Part shown: positions 24,488 through 33,333 of the stretch, piece after piece
Layout of the letters: each line of letters starts with the position of its first letter
Position numbering within the stretch: position 1 is the first letter of the stretch
The notes under the pieces: generated by a model
Told to the model about the DNA's origin: nothing
The model's database searches: none
Seen by the model: the letters and a program-made list of their open reading frames with translations, nothing else
NCBI RefSeq assembly: GCF_002741015.1
Contig: NZ_CP016616.1
Location: 5,482,501 to 5,546,500 of the forward strand
Source of the DNA: Microvirga ossetica
GTDB taxonomy: Bacteria > Pseudomonadota > Alphaproteobacteria > Rhizobiales > Beijerinckiaceae
DNA: 64,000 bases
Direction: 5' to 3'
Position numbers and translations under genes: made by a program

Positions 24488-26083
24488 CTAGTTGCTGGAC
24501 GGCGGATTCCTGAGCTTTTCCATCGCCTGTTCGACGGAGAAGGAGCCGGGCCGCTGGCGCGGCGGGAACTGCTGGAAGCTCATCAGATGTTGCGCGACGA
24601 GTGCCTGGGCCGGCACGAGCACGAAGGCGTGTTCGATGAACCACCTCACGTAGTCTCCGGCCTCATGCTGCGCCCGCTCGAACGGATCGGAGCGCAGGTT
24701 GAACAGCATCGGCAGGCGCAGCTCCACCATCGGCTGCGCCCATACATCAAATCCCTCCGCCTTCTGTTCCAGGAAGGCCGCCTTCCACTGGTCGTAGCGC
24801 AGGCCGGCGAGGTTGCCGTCATCGGTCCAGTAGAAGAATTCACGGCGCTTGTCGGGGCCCTTGCGTCCGAGCAGGTCGCGCTGGTCATAGCCGTCCAAAT
24901 GAACCTTGAAGGTCTTGCCGGCGGCCTCATAGCCTTGCAGGAGCTTGGCGTTGATATCCGGCTCGCCGGCCGCTGACACCAGCGTCGTCGCCCAGTCCTC
25001 GGCGGAGACGATGTCGTTGATCTCGGTTCGCGCCGGCACCTGGCCCGGCCACCGGATCATCGCCGGCACACGGTAGCCGCCTTCCCAATTGGTGTTCTTC
25101 TCGCCGCGGAACGGTGTCGTGCCGCCGTCGGGCCACGAGAACGTCTCGGCGCCGTTGTCGGTGGTGTAGATCACGATGGTGTTGTTGGCGATGCCGAGAT
25201 CGTCGAGCTTTTTCAGAAGCTGGCCAACCTGGCCGTCGTGTTCCACCATGCCGTCCGGATAGATCCCGAGCCCGGTCACGCCCTGCGACTCCGGCTTGAG
25301 GCGCGTCCAGATGTGCATGCGGCTCGGATTGAACCACAGGAAGAACGGTTTTTGATCCCTGTTGGCACGGTCGACGAAGTCGAGCGAGGCCGCGAGGAAT
25401 TCCTCGTCGATCGTTTCCATGCGCTTCTTGGTGAGCGGCCCGGTGTCGTCGCATTTCTGCTTGCCCCAGGGGCCGAAGCGCGGATCGTCGCCAGGGGTGT
25501 CGGTGGCCGTGGCAGTGCACTTCAGGACGCCGCGCGGTCCGAACTGCGCCCGGAAGGCGGGGTTCTTCGGATAGTCCGGATGCTCGGGCTCATCCTCGGC
25601 GTTCAGATGATAGAGGTTGCCGAAGAACTCGTCGAAGCCGTGCACCGTCGGCAGGAATTCGTTGCGATCGCCAAGATGGTTCTTGCCGAACTGGCCCGTC
25701 GCATAGCCCTGAGGCTTGAGCAGGTCGGCAATCGTTGGATCCTTGTCCGACAGGCCCTCCTTTGCTCCCGGCAGCCCCACCTTCAGCAGCCCCGTCCGCA
25801 ACGGGCTCTGTCCGGTGATGAACGCGGCGCGGCCGGCGGTGCAGGATTGCTGGCCGTAATAATCGGTGAAGACGGCGCCCTCGTTGGCGATGCGGTCGAT
25901 GTTGGGTGTGCGATAGCCCATCATGCCGCGGTTGTAGGCGCTGATGTTCCAGAAGCCGATGTCGTCGGCCATGATCATGACAATGTTGGGCCTCTGCGGC
26001 TGCGCGTTCGCCGGCGTGCTGAGCGCCATCACGGAGGCGAACATCGTGACCAGGCCGACCCGGATCTTTCCACTGGCTTTCAT
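24488..26083 (-). CDS. Arylsulfatase 1 (formylglycine-dependent, exported)
   Basis: 531 residues with signal peptide ending near ANAQ. It starts NIVMIMADDIGFW with the first metal Asp pair, then SCTAGRAAF, where Cys81 in C-x-A-x-R is the site converted to formylglycine. Later motifs are GKNHLGD, TTDNGAE and HLDGYDQRDLL, all typical alkaline-phosphatase-fold sulfatase signatures. It cleaves sulfate esters in the periplasm; the substrate is unknown. It needs the formylglycine-generating enzyme encoded at 29276, upstream in the same leftward set. Catalytic residues look complete. Confidence 0.9.
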   Translation of the reverse strand: MKASGKIRVGLVTMFASVMALSTPANAQPQRPNIVMIMADDIGFWNISAYNRGMMGYRTPNIDRIANEGAVFTDYYGQQSCTAGRAAFITGQSPLRTGLLKVGLPGAKEGLSDKDPTIADLLKPQGYATGQFGKNHLGDRNEFLPTVHGFDEFFGNLYHLNAEDEPEHPDYPKNPAFRAQFGPRGVLKCTATATDTPGDDPRFGPWGKQKCDDTGPLTKKRMETIDEEFLAASLDFVDRANRDQKPFFLWFNPSRMHIWTRLKPESQGVTGLGIYPDGMVEHDGQVGQLLKKLDDLGIANNTIVIYTTDNGAETFSWPDGGTTPFRGEKNTNWEGGYRVPAMIRWPGQVPARTEINDIVSAEDWATTLVSAAGEPDINAKLLQGYEAAGKTFKVHLDGYDQRDLLGRKGPDKRREFFYWTDDGNLAGLRYDQWKAAFLEQKAEGFDVWAQPMVELRLPMLFNLRSDPFERAQHEAGDYVRWFIEHAFVLVPAQALVAQHLMSFQQFPPRQRPGSFSVEQAMEKLRNPPSSN

Positions 26084-26242
26084 TTTTTCAGGCCTCGCAT
26101 CTCAAGGGTTTAGGTAGGCAAACGGGATCCCGCATACTTGCGGCAGTTCACTCCGCGCGCCTGGCCGATCGCGCTTTATCGATCTGAACGAGAACCTGGC
26201 TGGGCGTGTGGCTTGCCGGATCCCGCGTCAGCGCAAAGACCC

Positions 26243-26893
26243 TTATTCGTTGCCGCAGGGCGAATACGGGTAATAGCCGCACACATTCGGGATGACGGCC
26301 GAATTCTCGGCCGCATAGGCCGCACTTGCATTGGAGACACTCCCTCCCCTGTACCAAGCGCCATGATAGACGGGAGCGTGCCAGTAGCGGCCAAAGTCAT
26401 CGATGAACAGGGCCGCGGGGCCGCTCGCCCCGGCCAGGTTGCCTTCCAGCACCGCAACGTCGAAGGTCAGGTTGCCGCCTTCGAGCTTGGGTGATTTCAG
26501 CGTCACCACGGCGTCGCTGACCTTCGAGCCATCGCCGCCCAGGACGGACACCGTGGCGTTGGGCGGATCCTTGGCGAAGCTGTCGTTGCCCTCGTCCCAT
26601 TGCATGATGAACTGCTGCGTGGCCACATGACCGGCCGCGCGCACCGGACGATCGGCGAACACGATCGAATTCGGTGACACGCCGGTCAAGGTCAGCTTGT
26701 TGCCTTCCAGTTTCGCGCCGGCCGCGTTGAGCACGGCGAGCGACGGGACCGGACCCGTAGGCGAGGTCTGGCCAATGGCTTTCTCGAGCGGCACATGGGG
26801 TTTGATCGTCGCATCCTGCGCGAGCACCGCACCTCCTGTCGCGCAGAGGCCACTGGTTATCAGGATAAAGCATGCGAATGACTTGCTGAGCAT
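26243..26893 (-). CDS. Secreted paralogue of the Gly/His-rich protein, short tail
   Basis: From ATG 26893 a signal peptide ends near AVLAQ, then the same domain as the protein at 21764 (DATIKPHVPLEKAIGQ ... SGPAALFIDDF), with over 85 per cent of residues alike. The His-Gly repeats are absent; the tail is short, keeping WHAPVYHGAWYRGG and ending GYYPYSPCG. So the core domain is conserved while the repeat tail is variable. It lies between the tandem-domain protein and arylsulfatase 1. Function unknown. An ATG at 26932 in frame lacks support. Confidence 0.8.
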   Translation of the reverse strand: MLSKSFACFILITSGLCATGGAVLAQDATIKPHVPLEKAIGQTSPTGPVPSLAVLNAAGAKLEGNKLTLTGVSPNSIVFADRPVRAAGHVATQQFIMQWDEGNDSFAKDPPNATVSVLGGDGSKVSDAVVTLKSPKLEGGNLTFDVAVLEGNLAGASGPAALFIDDFGRYWHAPVYHGAWYRGGSVSNASAAYAAENSAVIPNVCGYYPYSPCGNE

Positions 26894-27025
26894 GGCGGAA
26901 ACTCCTCTCGTCCAGTCGGCTTTCTTCGGCATCCCTGCACCAAACCGTCGTCATCGATGCGAGCGCGTGAGGACGGTGGACGCCGAGACCCAGCGATCCC
27001 GGCGCCTCCCATCGGTTGCCCGCTG

Positions 27026-27397
27026 CTACTTCACGGTCACTTTGTAGCTGAGCACGGACGTGCCGGGCTTCTGGTCGATGCTCTGTCCCTTCGCCGTGAT
27101 CGCGAAGCTATCCGGGCCGCGGTAGCCCGCAGTGGGCTCATAGGTCCACGTATCCTTATCGACCATCTTTACGGTCCCGTGCTGGGGCCGCTGGCTGAGC
27201 TCCGAACTGGCGAGCGTGCCTTGAGGGCTGATGTCGGACATGCAGCCCTGGGCCTGGACTTCGAAGGCGCCCTCCATGTTGGCTCCCATGATGGCCCGAT
27301 GGGCCTCGATGATGCACATGCTTGGAGCCTGGGCAAAGGCCGGGCCGAGGAACAGGAACGCCAACGGGAGTGCTGTGAATGACAATGACTTCTTCAT
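27026..27397 (-). CDS. Secreted cadherin/Ig-like tandem-domain protein
   Basis: From ATG 27397 (GAGGAGAC upstream) the signal MKKSLSFTALPLAFLFLGPAFA leads to a short Cys-containing segment and then GTLASSELSQRPQHGTVKM with TWTYEPTAGYRGPDSFAI. The latter is the core of bacterial Ig/cadherin-like repeats (YxPxxGYxGxDSF). About 123 residues. Such domains mediate adhesion or protein contact on the cell surface. It is cotranscribed with the sulfatases, being 126 bp downstream of sulfatase 2. Confidence 0.7.
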   Translation of the reverse strand: MKKSLSFTALPLAFLFLGPAFAQAPSMCIIEAHRAIMGANMEGAFEVQAQGCMSDISPQGTLASSELSQRPQHGTVKMVDKDTWTYEPTAGYRGPDSFAITAKGQSIDQKPGTSVLSYKVTVK

Positions 27398-27522
27398 GAC
27401 AGTCTCCTCTCTATTCCTCTGAAAGCGATCGAGGTCCGCCCCCACACAGGGTTTTCTTGTTGGCTTGCGATCGGCGGGCACCTGGTCTGAGCGGCGTCCG
27501 CCGATTCTTGCTTCCGCTCAGG

Positions 27523-29286
27523 TCACTGACCCGGATGGGATTGCGGCTTTTTGAGCTGCTCCATCACCTGCTCGAGGTTGTAGCTCGCCGGATCCTGCAT
27601 CGGCGGGAACTTCCTGTAGGTCTCGAGTTCCCTCAGCCAGAGCGCCTGGCCGATCGGCAGCATGTTCCAGTCATAGACGTAGGCCGTGGCCGGTCCCGCG
27701 AGGGCGCCGCCCATCCCAAAGAGCGTCTTGATCTGCTCCCCGATCGACGTCTCGAACGGATCGCGCTTGATGTTGACGACCTGGCTCCAGTGGTAGGGAA
27801 TGACGCCGGCGAGGAACCCGGCCGGCGCATCGGACACCATCGCGAAGTAGATCTTCCAGTTCTTGTAGCGCACCGCGGACGGGTCCTTGCCCGAGTAATA
27901 GAAGAAGGTGTCGCGCGCCGACTTTGCCGATCTGCCCTCCAGGTAGGCGCGCTGATTGACGCCGTCGAGCGTCGTCTTGACGATCCCGGGATACTCGCCC
28001 CGCTCGATCTGGGCCTTCAGGTCGTTGCCCTTGGCGCCGCCGGCGATATCGACGAGCGTCGGCAGCCAGTCGAGGGACGCGAAGATGTCGTTCTTGATCG
28101 TTCCCGGCTCGATGTGTCCGGGCCAGCGCACGACGAGCGGGGCGCGCATGCCGCCCTCCCAGGTGGACAGCTTGCCGCCCTTGAAGGGCGTAGTGCCGCC
28201 GTCGGGGAAGGTGATCGTCTCGGCGCCGTTGTCGGTGGTGAACGCGATGATCGTGTTGTCGAGCTCGCCCATCTCCTCGAGCTTCTTCAGCACGTAGCCG
28301 ATGTTGTCGTCCATCTGTTTCATGCCGGCTTCGTTGACGCCCCAGTCCTTGCCGCCGGGCTCGCCCACCATCCCCATGTACTTGTCGTTCAGCACGGTCG
28401 TGACGTGCATGCGCGCGGGATTGTACCAGGCGAAGAACGGCTTCTGGGTCTTTTCGGGGTCGTTGCGGTCGAGGAAGTCGATGAGCTTGGCCGAGATCTC
28501 CTCGTCCACGCCCTTCGAGCGCTCGAGCGTCAGCGGCCCTTCATCCTTGCAGGTCTGGTTCGCCGCAGTTCCATCCGACGACCGGCACGAGAGCACCGGA
28601 CGCGGTGGCGTCAGGCACACGGTGGTCGCAGGATCGACCGCCGCAGGATCCTGGGCCAGCCCCGGGATCGGCGTGTTCCGGCAGGGCGGCGCGACCGCCT
28701 GCTCGGTCGGCGTCTTGTTGATGTCGGGGAAGCTCACCCCCTGCATGGCATCGAGGTGGTAGAGGTAGCCCCAGAACTCCTGGAACCCGTGCGCGGTCGG
28801 CAGCGCATCGGTGTGGTCGCCGAGGTGGTTCTTGCCGAACTCGCCGGTGTTGTAGCCGAGGTCGTGCAGGAACTTGGCGATGGCCGGCGTGCCGGGCCGC
28901 AGATAGGACGGGCTGCCCGGCAGTTGCGGCGGGATCATGCCGGTCCTGAGCGGATGCATGCCGGTGAAGAAAGCGTTGCGACCCGCCGTGCAGCTCTGCT
29001 CGGCGTAATAGGTCATGAACTTCGCACCCTCCCGGCCGATGCGGTCGATGTTCGGCGTTTCGCCGACCGCCAGGCCCTGGTGGTAGATGCTCGGCTGCAT
29101 CCAGCCGATGTCGTCGCCCATGATGAACAGGATGTTGGGCTTCCGCTGCGGGGCCTGCGCGACGGCAGGCGCGGCCATCGCGGCGGACATCAGGGCCGTG
29201 GCCCCGATCAGGGCAGCCTTGGCCCGCATGTGTCGGAAGCGCGATCTATCGGCATTGGTTCGTGAGGACGCACGATCACTGGTCAT
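27523..29286 (-). CDS. Arylsulfatase 2 (formylglycine-dependent, exported)
   Basis: About 587 residues from ATG 29286, which follows AGAGAGGAAGAG. A signal region (ALIGATALMSAAMAAPAVAQA) precedes NILFIMGDDIGWMQ. SCTAGRNAFF gives formylglycine Cys99. GKNHLGDHTDALPTAHG, TTDNGAE and TTLDGVNQRAYLEG follow. Compared with sulfatase 1 it has an insert with several Cys (PPCRNTP, TVCLTPPRP, LSCRSSD) around residues 205-245. The start overlaps the end of the FGE gene by 11 bp, so translation is probably coupled with the enzyme that activates it. Substrate unknown. Confidence 0.9.
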   Translation of the reverse strand: MTSDRASSRTNADRSRFRHMRAKAALIGATALMSAAMAAPAVAQAPQRKPNILFIMGDDIGWMQPSIYHQGLAVGETPNIDRIGREGAKFMTYYAEQSCTAGRNAFFTGMHPLRTGMIPPQLPGSPSYLRPGTPAIAKFLHDLGYNTGEFGKNHLGDHTDALPTAHGFQEFWGYLYHLDAMQGVSFPDINKTPTEQAVAPPCRNTPIPGLAQDPAAVDPATTVCLTPPRPVLSCRSSDGTAANQTCKDEGPLTLERSKGVDEEISAKLIDFLDRNDPEKTQKPFFAWYNPARMHVTTVLNDKYMGMVGEPGGKDWGVNEAGMKQMDDNIGYVLKKLEEMGELDNTIIAFTTDNGAETITFPDGGTTPFKGGKLSTWEGGMRAPLVVRWPGHIEPGTIKNDIFASLDWLPTLVDIAGGAKGNDLKAQIERGEYPGIVKTTLDGVNQRAYLEGRSAKSARDTFFYYSGKDPSAVRYKNWKIYFAMVSDAPAGFLAGVIPYHWSQVVNIKRDPFETSIGEQIKTLFGMGGALAGPATAYVYDWNMLPIGQALWLRELETYRKFPPMQDPASYNLEQVMEQLKKPQSHPGQ

Positions 29287-30274
29287 GGGCTCTTCCTCTC
29301 TCTCTGATAATGCAGCGGAAGCCGACATGGCTCGTCGAGGTGTCGACCGGCTGCGGGTGACGCGCCGCCGGACGGTAGCGGCGGCAGTAATTGGGCGCAC
29401 ACAAGTGTGAGCCGCCCTTCAGCACCCGGCGCGGAATCCGGGTATCGGGCTCGCAGGGCGCGTAGCTCTGGTCCTCGCGCCCGCCGCGCGGGTTCTCGGG
29501 AATGCAGCACGCCTTGGCTGCATCGGCCGGATGCCTCGGCGTGTAGTAGTCGCTGGTCCATTCCCAGACATTGCCGATCATGTCGTAGAGGCCGTAGCCG
29601 TTCGGTGGGAAGGCGGTGACCGGGGAGGTGCGCTCGTAACCGTCGAGACGCGTGTTCTGGAATGGAAAGGCGCCCTGCCAGGTGTTGGCCATCTGGTGGC
29701 CGTCCGGCGCGAAGTCATCGCCCCAGGCGAACTCCGCCTGGTCCAGTCCGCCACGGGCGGCGAACTCCCATTCGGCCTCGGTCGGCAGATCCTTGCCGGC
29801 CCATCGGGCATAGGCCGCCGCATCGTCATAGGCGACATGCACGACCGGATGGTCGTCGAGACCCTTGATCGACGAGCCCGGGCCGTAGGGACGTCGCCAG
29901 GTCACCCTGGGCTTGAATGCCCACCACTGGCTGAAGTGATGCAGATCGGCCGGATAGTCCGGCGGGCTGAACACGAGCGAGCCCGCATGGAGCAGGTGAG
30001 GCAGGGCGCCGGGATAATCCTTCGGGTCGGGCGCGATTTCCGCGACGGTGATATGACCGGTGGCTTCGACGAAGTGCCGGAACTGGCGGTTGGTGACAGG
30101 TGTGCGGTCGATCCAGAACGCATCGACGCTGACGCGATGGACAGGGGACTCTTCGGGATAATGCTTGTCCGACCCCATGCGGAACGTGCCGCCGGGAATC
30201 CGGATCATGCCGCCGTGTTCCGGCTGCCTGTCAATGATATCGTCCATCGAATCGACGAAGTCCGCGTCAGTCAT
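29276..30274 (-). CDS. Formylglycine-generating enzyme (SUMF1/FGE family)
   Basis: 332 residues. The FGE fold shows IPGGTFRMGSDKHYPEE, VTNRQFRHFVEATG, LPTEAEWEFAARGG, NVWEWTSDYY and the C-terminal RVLKGGSHLCAPNYC. The two active-site Cys (292 and 297) are present, followed by RYRPAAR and GFRC. It oxidises the Cys of CxAxR/CxPxR sites in sulfatases to formylglycine, normally in the cytoplasm before export. It leads the operon and overlaps arylsulfatase 2. The repeat at site C lies 103 bp upstream. Confidence 0.92.
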   Translation of the reverse strand: MTDADFVDSMDDIIDRQPEHGGMIRIPGGTFRMGSDKHYPEESPVHRVSVDAFWIDRTPVTNRQFRHFVEATGHITVAEIAPDPKDYPGALPHLLHAGSLVFSPPDYPADLHHFSQWWAFKPRVTWRRPYGPGSSIKGLDDHPVVHVAYDDAAAYARWAGKDLPTEAEWEFAARGGLDQAEFAWGDDFAPDGHQMANTWQGAFPFQNTRLDGYERTSPVTAFPPNGYGLYDMIGNVWEWTSDYYTPRHPADAAKACCIPENPRGGREDQSYAPCEPDTRIPRRVLKGGSHLCAPNYCRRYRPAARHPQPVDTSTSHVGFRCIIRERGRAHDQ

Positions 30275-30377
30275 GACATCCGTCCTCGAGAAGGTGTGCG
30301 CTGTCAGCGTGACGTGCTGGCGGACGTGGCTAAGGCCTTACCTGAGTGCCCGCATCGTAGACGAGTCGGCGGAGCCT

Positions 30378-30405
30378 GCTTGACCAAACGAGACATCCGC
30401 TTGAC
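30378..30405 (-). promoter_or_regulatory. GTCAAGC direct repeat, site C (sulfatase operon)
   Basis: Read on the minus strand: GTCAAGC, spacer GGATGTCTCGTTTG, GTCAAGC; both half-sites perfect. It precedes the FGE-sulfatase operon. The rest of 30275-30707 holds no gene I can support; TTCAGGGT at 30624 matches repeats seen before the NarL-type regulator. Confidence 0.7.
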
Positions 30406-30707
30406 CGATGACGACAACCGCAAGAATCGTTGCTCCCGTCCCGGCATGTGGGCAGTGTCATCCCGTTCGCGGCCGGGGTCTATTGGGGTCAATCCTGAAA
30501 TCGATGGAGGCAGACCCTGATTTGTGCCCTGGGATCGCATCGCTGATCGGTGACGGGGCCAGCCGGGTCGGTATGGCGGCCGTTGTTCGGGCTCCGGATC
30601 GATCCCGGTCGACAGCGAGCCGGTTCAGGGTTTAACCTACGGTATTGGACGAGGGCTCGTCGCGACCCGGTCCTGTTGCGTTGCTCTTGCGGCCGGAGAC
30701 CGCCGTC

Positions 30708-32453
30708 ATGAGCAATCGCACCGTCCCGGTGGTTGCGCGATCCCTCTCGGCCATGCCGCTTCGTCTGCGGCAGCGGATTGCCCTGACCTTCATGGCCATC
30801 ACTATCGCTGCGTGCGTCGGCGCCGCGGCCCTGTTGCTCTCCCGCGCGGCCGAGGAGCGGCGCGCGATGGAAAGCCGCGCCCTGGAGGCGGCCAAGGCGC
30901 TCTCCTTCGGCTTCGATCAGGAGGTCGCCGCAGTCAATTACCTGCTCAAGGGTCTGTCCAAATCCCCGGCGCTGCTCTCTGGCGACGTCAAGGCCTTCTA
31001 CGACCAGCTCGAGGCCACCCCGGTCCCGGAAGGCTCCTGGCTGGTCCTCAACGACCTCGAGCGGCAGCTCGCCAACACCTTGCGTCCGTTCGGATCGCCG
31101 CTGCCACGGCATGTCGACTTCCCGAACTACCAAGAGCAGCTTGACCGGATTCGGGATCGAAGGTGGTCCGTCTCCGGCCGGATGCTGGCCCCCATGAAGG
31201 GCAGCATCGTCGTGGCCCTCAGCCTTCGGCTCGACGGTCCGGACGGACGGATGAGCGGCCATCTGTCGATCGTCCTGACGGAGGCGCGGCTGGGAGCGAT
31301 CCTCGATGACCAGATGCTGCCGGCCGGTTGGGTGAAGGGACTCTACGACCGCAAGCTCCAGCCGATCGTCGCCGACCGGGACGGCTACCAAGGGTCCGAC
31401 CTGCCGGCACCGGAAGCACTCGCCGCCCGCCTCGCCGATGCCGGACCGGACAGCACGATCACGGGGACGGTCGAGGCCGTGGATGACCACGGATCCCCGG
31501 TCCTGGTCGCCTTCCGCCGTTCGGGGGCGACGAACTGGACGAGCGTGGTGGTGGTGCCGCTGGCCGATCTCAATGCACCAATGATTGCCGCTTTGTGGCG
31601 GATGGCTGGGCCCGCATCTCTGCTCCTGCTTGCCGGGGGGATTGCCGCCTGGTTCACGGCCCGCCAGGTCGAGCAGCCGCTCCGGACATTGTCCGATCAG
31701 GTCGCCGGTGCGAAGAACCAGGTCAACGAGTTGTCCGGACAATTGCTCGCCCTTCAGGAGGAGGAGCGGCAGCGCATCGCCCGCGAGTTGCATGACTCGA
31801 CGGCGCAGCACCTCGTCGCCGCGAACCTCGGGCTGTCGGGCCTTGAGGCCCAGGTCCGGCAGAGTCCGTCAGGCCGCAAGACTCTTGCGGATGTGGAAAG
31901 CCTGCTCGCCGAGGCGCTCAGGGAGTTGCGCATCTTCACCTATCTGCTGCATCCGCCGAACCTGGCGCACGACGGCCTCCAGGCCACGCTGCGGGATTTT
32001 GCCGAGGGCTTCGCGGGGCGGACGGGGCTCGTCGCCCGCATCCGCATTCCCGAAGAGGTCGACGACCTGCCGCCGGAGCTCCAGCGGGCGATCCTGCGCG
32101 TGGTGCAGGAGGCCCTCACCAACGTGCATCGGCACGCCGATGCCTCGCACGTGTCGGTCAAGGCCCGGATCATGTCCGGGCGGCTGGTGGTCCGCATCCG
32201 CGACAACGGACATGGGATCATCGGCCCGACCCGGCCGAACGGATCGATCCGGCTCGGCGTCGGCGTGACAGGCATGCGGGCCCGCCTCGAGCAGTTCGGC
32301 GGCGACCTGAGGATCCGGTCGGGCCGGGGTGGAACGAGCGTCGTCGCGATGATCCCAATCCCTGGATTCGGCCGGGCGTCGCCGCAGGCCGGACGCCTGC
32401 GGCTGCCGTGGCTGTCGGGCCGGCCCAGGGCGGACGGCGGCGCTCCCTCCTGA
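30708..32453 (+). CDS. NarL-type membrane sensor histidine kinase
   Basis: About 581 residues. The first membrane helix is near LTFMAITIAACVGAAALLL and the second near residues 305-325 (PASLLLLAGGIAAWF), giving a periplasmic sensor of about 260 residues. The kinase core is HisKA_3: ARELHDSTAQHLV with His362, then LRVVQEALTNVHRHADA and IRDNGHGI, GVTGMRARLEQFGG. Partner: the LuxR-type regulator at 32586, 132 bp downstream. ATG 30708 was chosen; a TTG at 30645 lies in frame. The signal is unknown, but genes around it encode exported sulfatases. Confidence 0.88.
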   Translation: MSNRTVPVVARSLSAMPLRLRQRIALTFMAITIAACVGAAALLLSRAAEERRAMESRALEAAKALSFGFDQEVAAVNYLLKGLSKSPALLSGDVKAFYDQLEATPVPEGSWLVLNDLERQLANTLRPFGSPLPRHVDFPNYQEQLDRIRDRRWSVSGRMLAPMKGSIVVALSLRLDGPDGRMSGHLSIVLTEARLGAILDDQMLPAGWVKGLYDRKLQPIVADRDGYQGSDLPAPEALAARLADAGPDSTITGTVEAVDDHGSPVLVAFRRSGATNWTSVVVVPLADLNAPMIAALWRMAGPASLLLLAGGIAAWFTARQVEQPLRTLSDQVAGAKNQVNELSGQLLALQEEERQRIARELHDSTAQHLVAANLGLSGLEAQVRQSPSGRKTLADVESLLAEALRELRIFTYLLHPPNLAHDGLQATLRDFAEGFAGRTGLVARIRIPEEVDDLPPELQRAILRVVQEALTNVHRHADASHVSVKARIMSGRLVVRIRDNGHGIIGPTRPNGSIRLGVGVTGMRARLEQFGGDLRIRSGRGGTSVVAMIPIPGFGRASPQAGRLRLPWLSGRPRADGGAPS

Positions 32454-32456
32454 AGA

Positions 32457-32528
32457 TTCAGGGTCTGCCTCCGGCAGTTTCAGGGTTTCGCACCAGTGAG
32501 GCACATTGCTTGGCAGTGTATGCTGCCA
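32457..32528. promoter_or_regulatory. TTCAGGGT pair and TGGCAG dyad before response regulator
   Basis: TTCAGGGT occurs at 32457 and 32479 (22-bp period), and once more at 30624 before the kinase gene. A perfect dyad TGGCAG-TGTATG-CTGCCA lies at 32511-32528. Either could be the site of the LuxR-type regulator. The link rests on position only. Confidence 0.4.
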
Positions 32529-32585
32529 TGGCACTCGGGCGCACCGGATCGGCCGCAGGCCTGGGGCGCGGGAGGACGTCTCGCC

Positions 32586-33218
32586 ATGACACGCATCCTG
32601 ATTGCTGACGATCATGACGTGGTCCGCTCCGGTGTCCGGACCATCCTGGAGGGACATGAGGGCTGGGAGGTGGTCGGCGAGGCCCGGGACGGCAAGGAGG
32701 CCATCGACAAGGCCCTGGCGACCCGGCCGGATGTCGTGATCCTCGACTACTCGCTGCCGCTGGTGAACGGAGTCGAGGCGACCCGCCAGATCCGGGCCCG
32801 CGTGGCCGGCGCCGAAGTCCTCATCTTCACCATGCACGACACGGACGGCCTGGTGCGGGACGTCCTCGAGGCCGGCGCCCGCGGTTTCCTGCTCAAGTCC
32901 GATGCCAGGCAGTTCCTGATCTCGGCGGTGGAGAGCCTGGCCGCCCACAAGCCGTTCTTCACCGGCAAGGTCTCCGAGACCCTGCTCGAGACCTACCTGG
33001 CGAAGGGATGCACGCACGAGGCCGGACTGACCGCCCGCGAGAAGGCCGTCGTGCAACTGATCGCCGAGGGCCGGACCAACAAGCAGATCGCCGACCTCCT
33101 CAGCATCAGCACCAAGACGGTCGAGACCCACCGCGCCCTGGCCCTGCGCAAGCTCAACCTCGACACCACCGCGGCCCTGATCCGCTACGCGATCCGCAAC
33201 AAGCTGGTGGAAGCCTGA
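32586..33218 (+). CDS. NarL/LuxR-type response regulator
   Basis: 210 residues: receiver with ILIADDHDVVRSG, acceptor Asp54 in VILDYSLP, MHDTDG and LLKSDA, then a LuxR helix-turn-helix (LTAREKAVVQLIAEGRTNKQ, TKTVETHRALALRKL). A DNA-binding activator responding to the kinase at 30708. ATG 32586 begins the receiver cleanly; upstream in-frame codons are not protein-like. Confidence 0.9.
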   Translation: MTRILIADDHDVVRSGVRTILEGHEGWEVVGEARDGKEAIDKALATRPDVVILDYSLPLVNGVEATRQIRARVAGAEVLIFTMHDTDGLVRDVLEAGARGFLLKSDARQFLISAVESLAAHKPFFTGKVSETLLETYLAKGCTHEAGLTAREKAVVQLIAEGRTNKQIADLLSISTKTVETHRALALRKLNLDTTAALIRYAIRNKLVEA

Positions 33219-33333
33219 TCGCGATCCTCGTTCATGCCGCCGTCGGCATTCCGAGGTGCCGGGCCTGCGGCCGACCCTGTCGGTACCTGATCCAGGTCCG
33301 GGCAGGGATGACCCTTCTCGGCAGGAGGCTGCC

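Noticed and set aside
27457..29265. 602-residue plus-strand frame
   Set aside because: Antisense to arylsulfatase 2; composition is Arg/Val/Leu/His-rich as expected for shadow frames.
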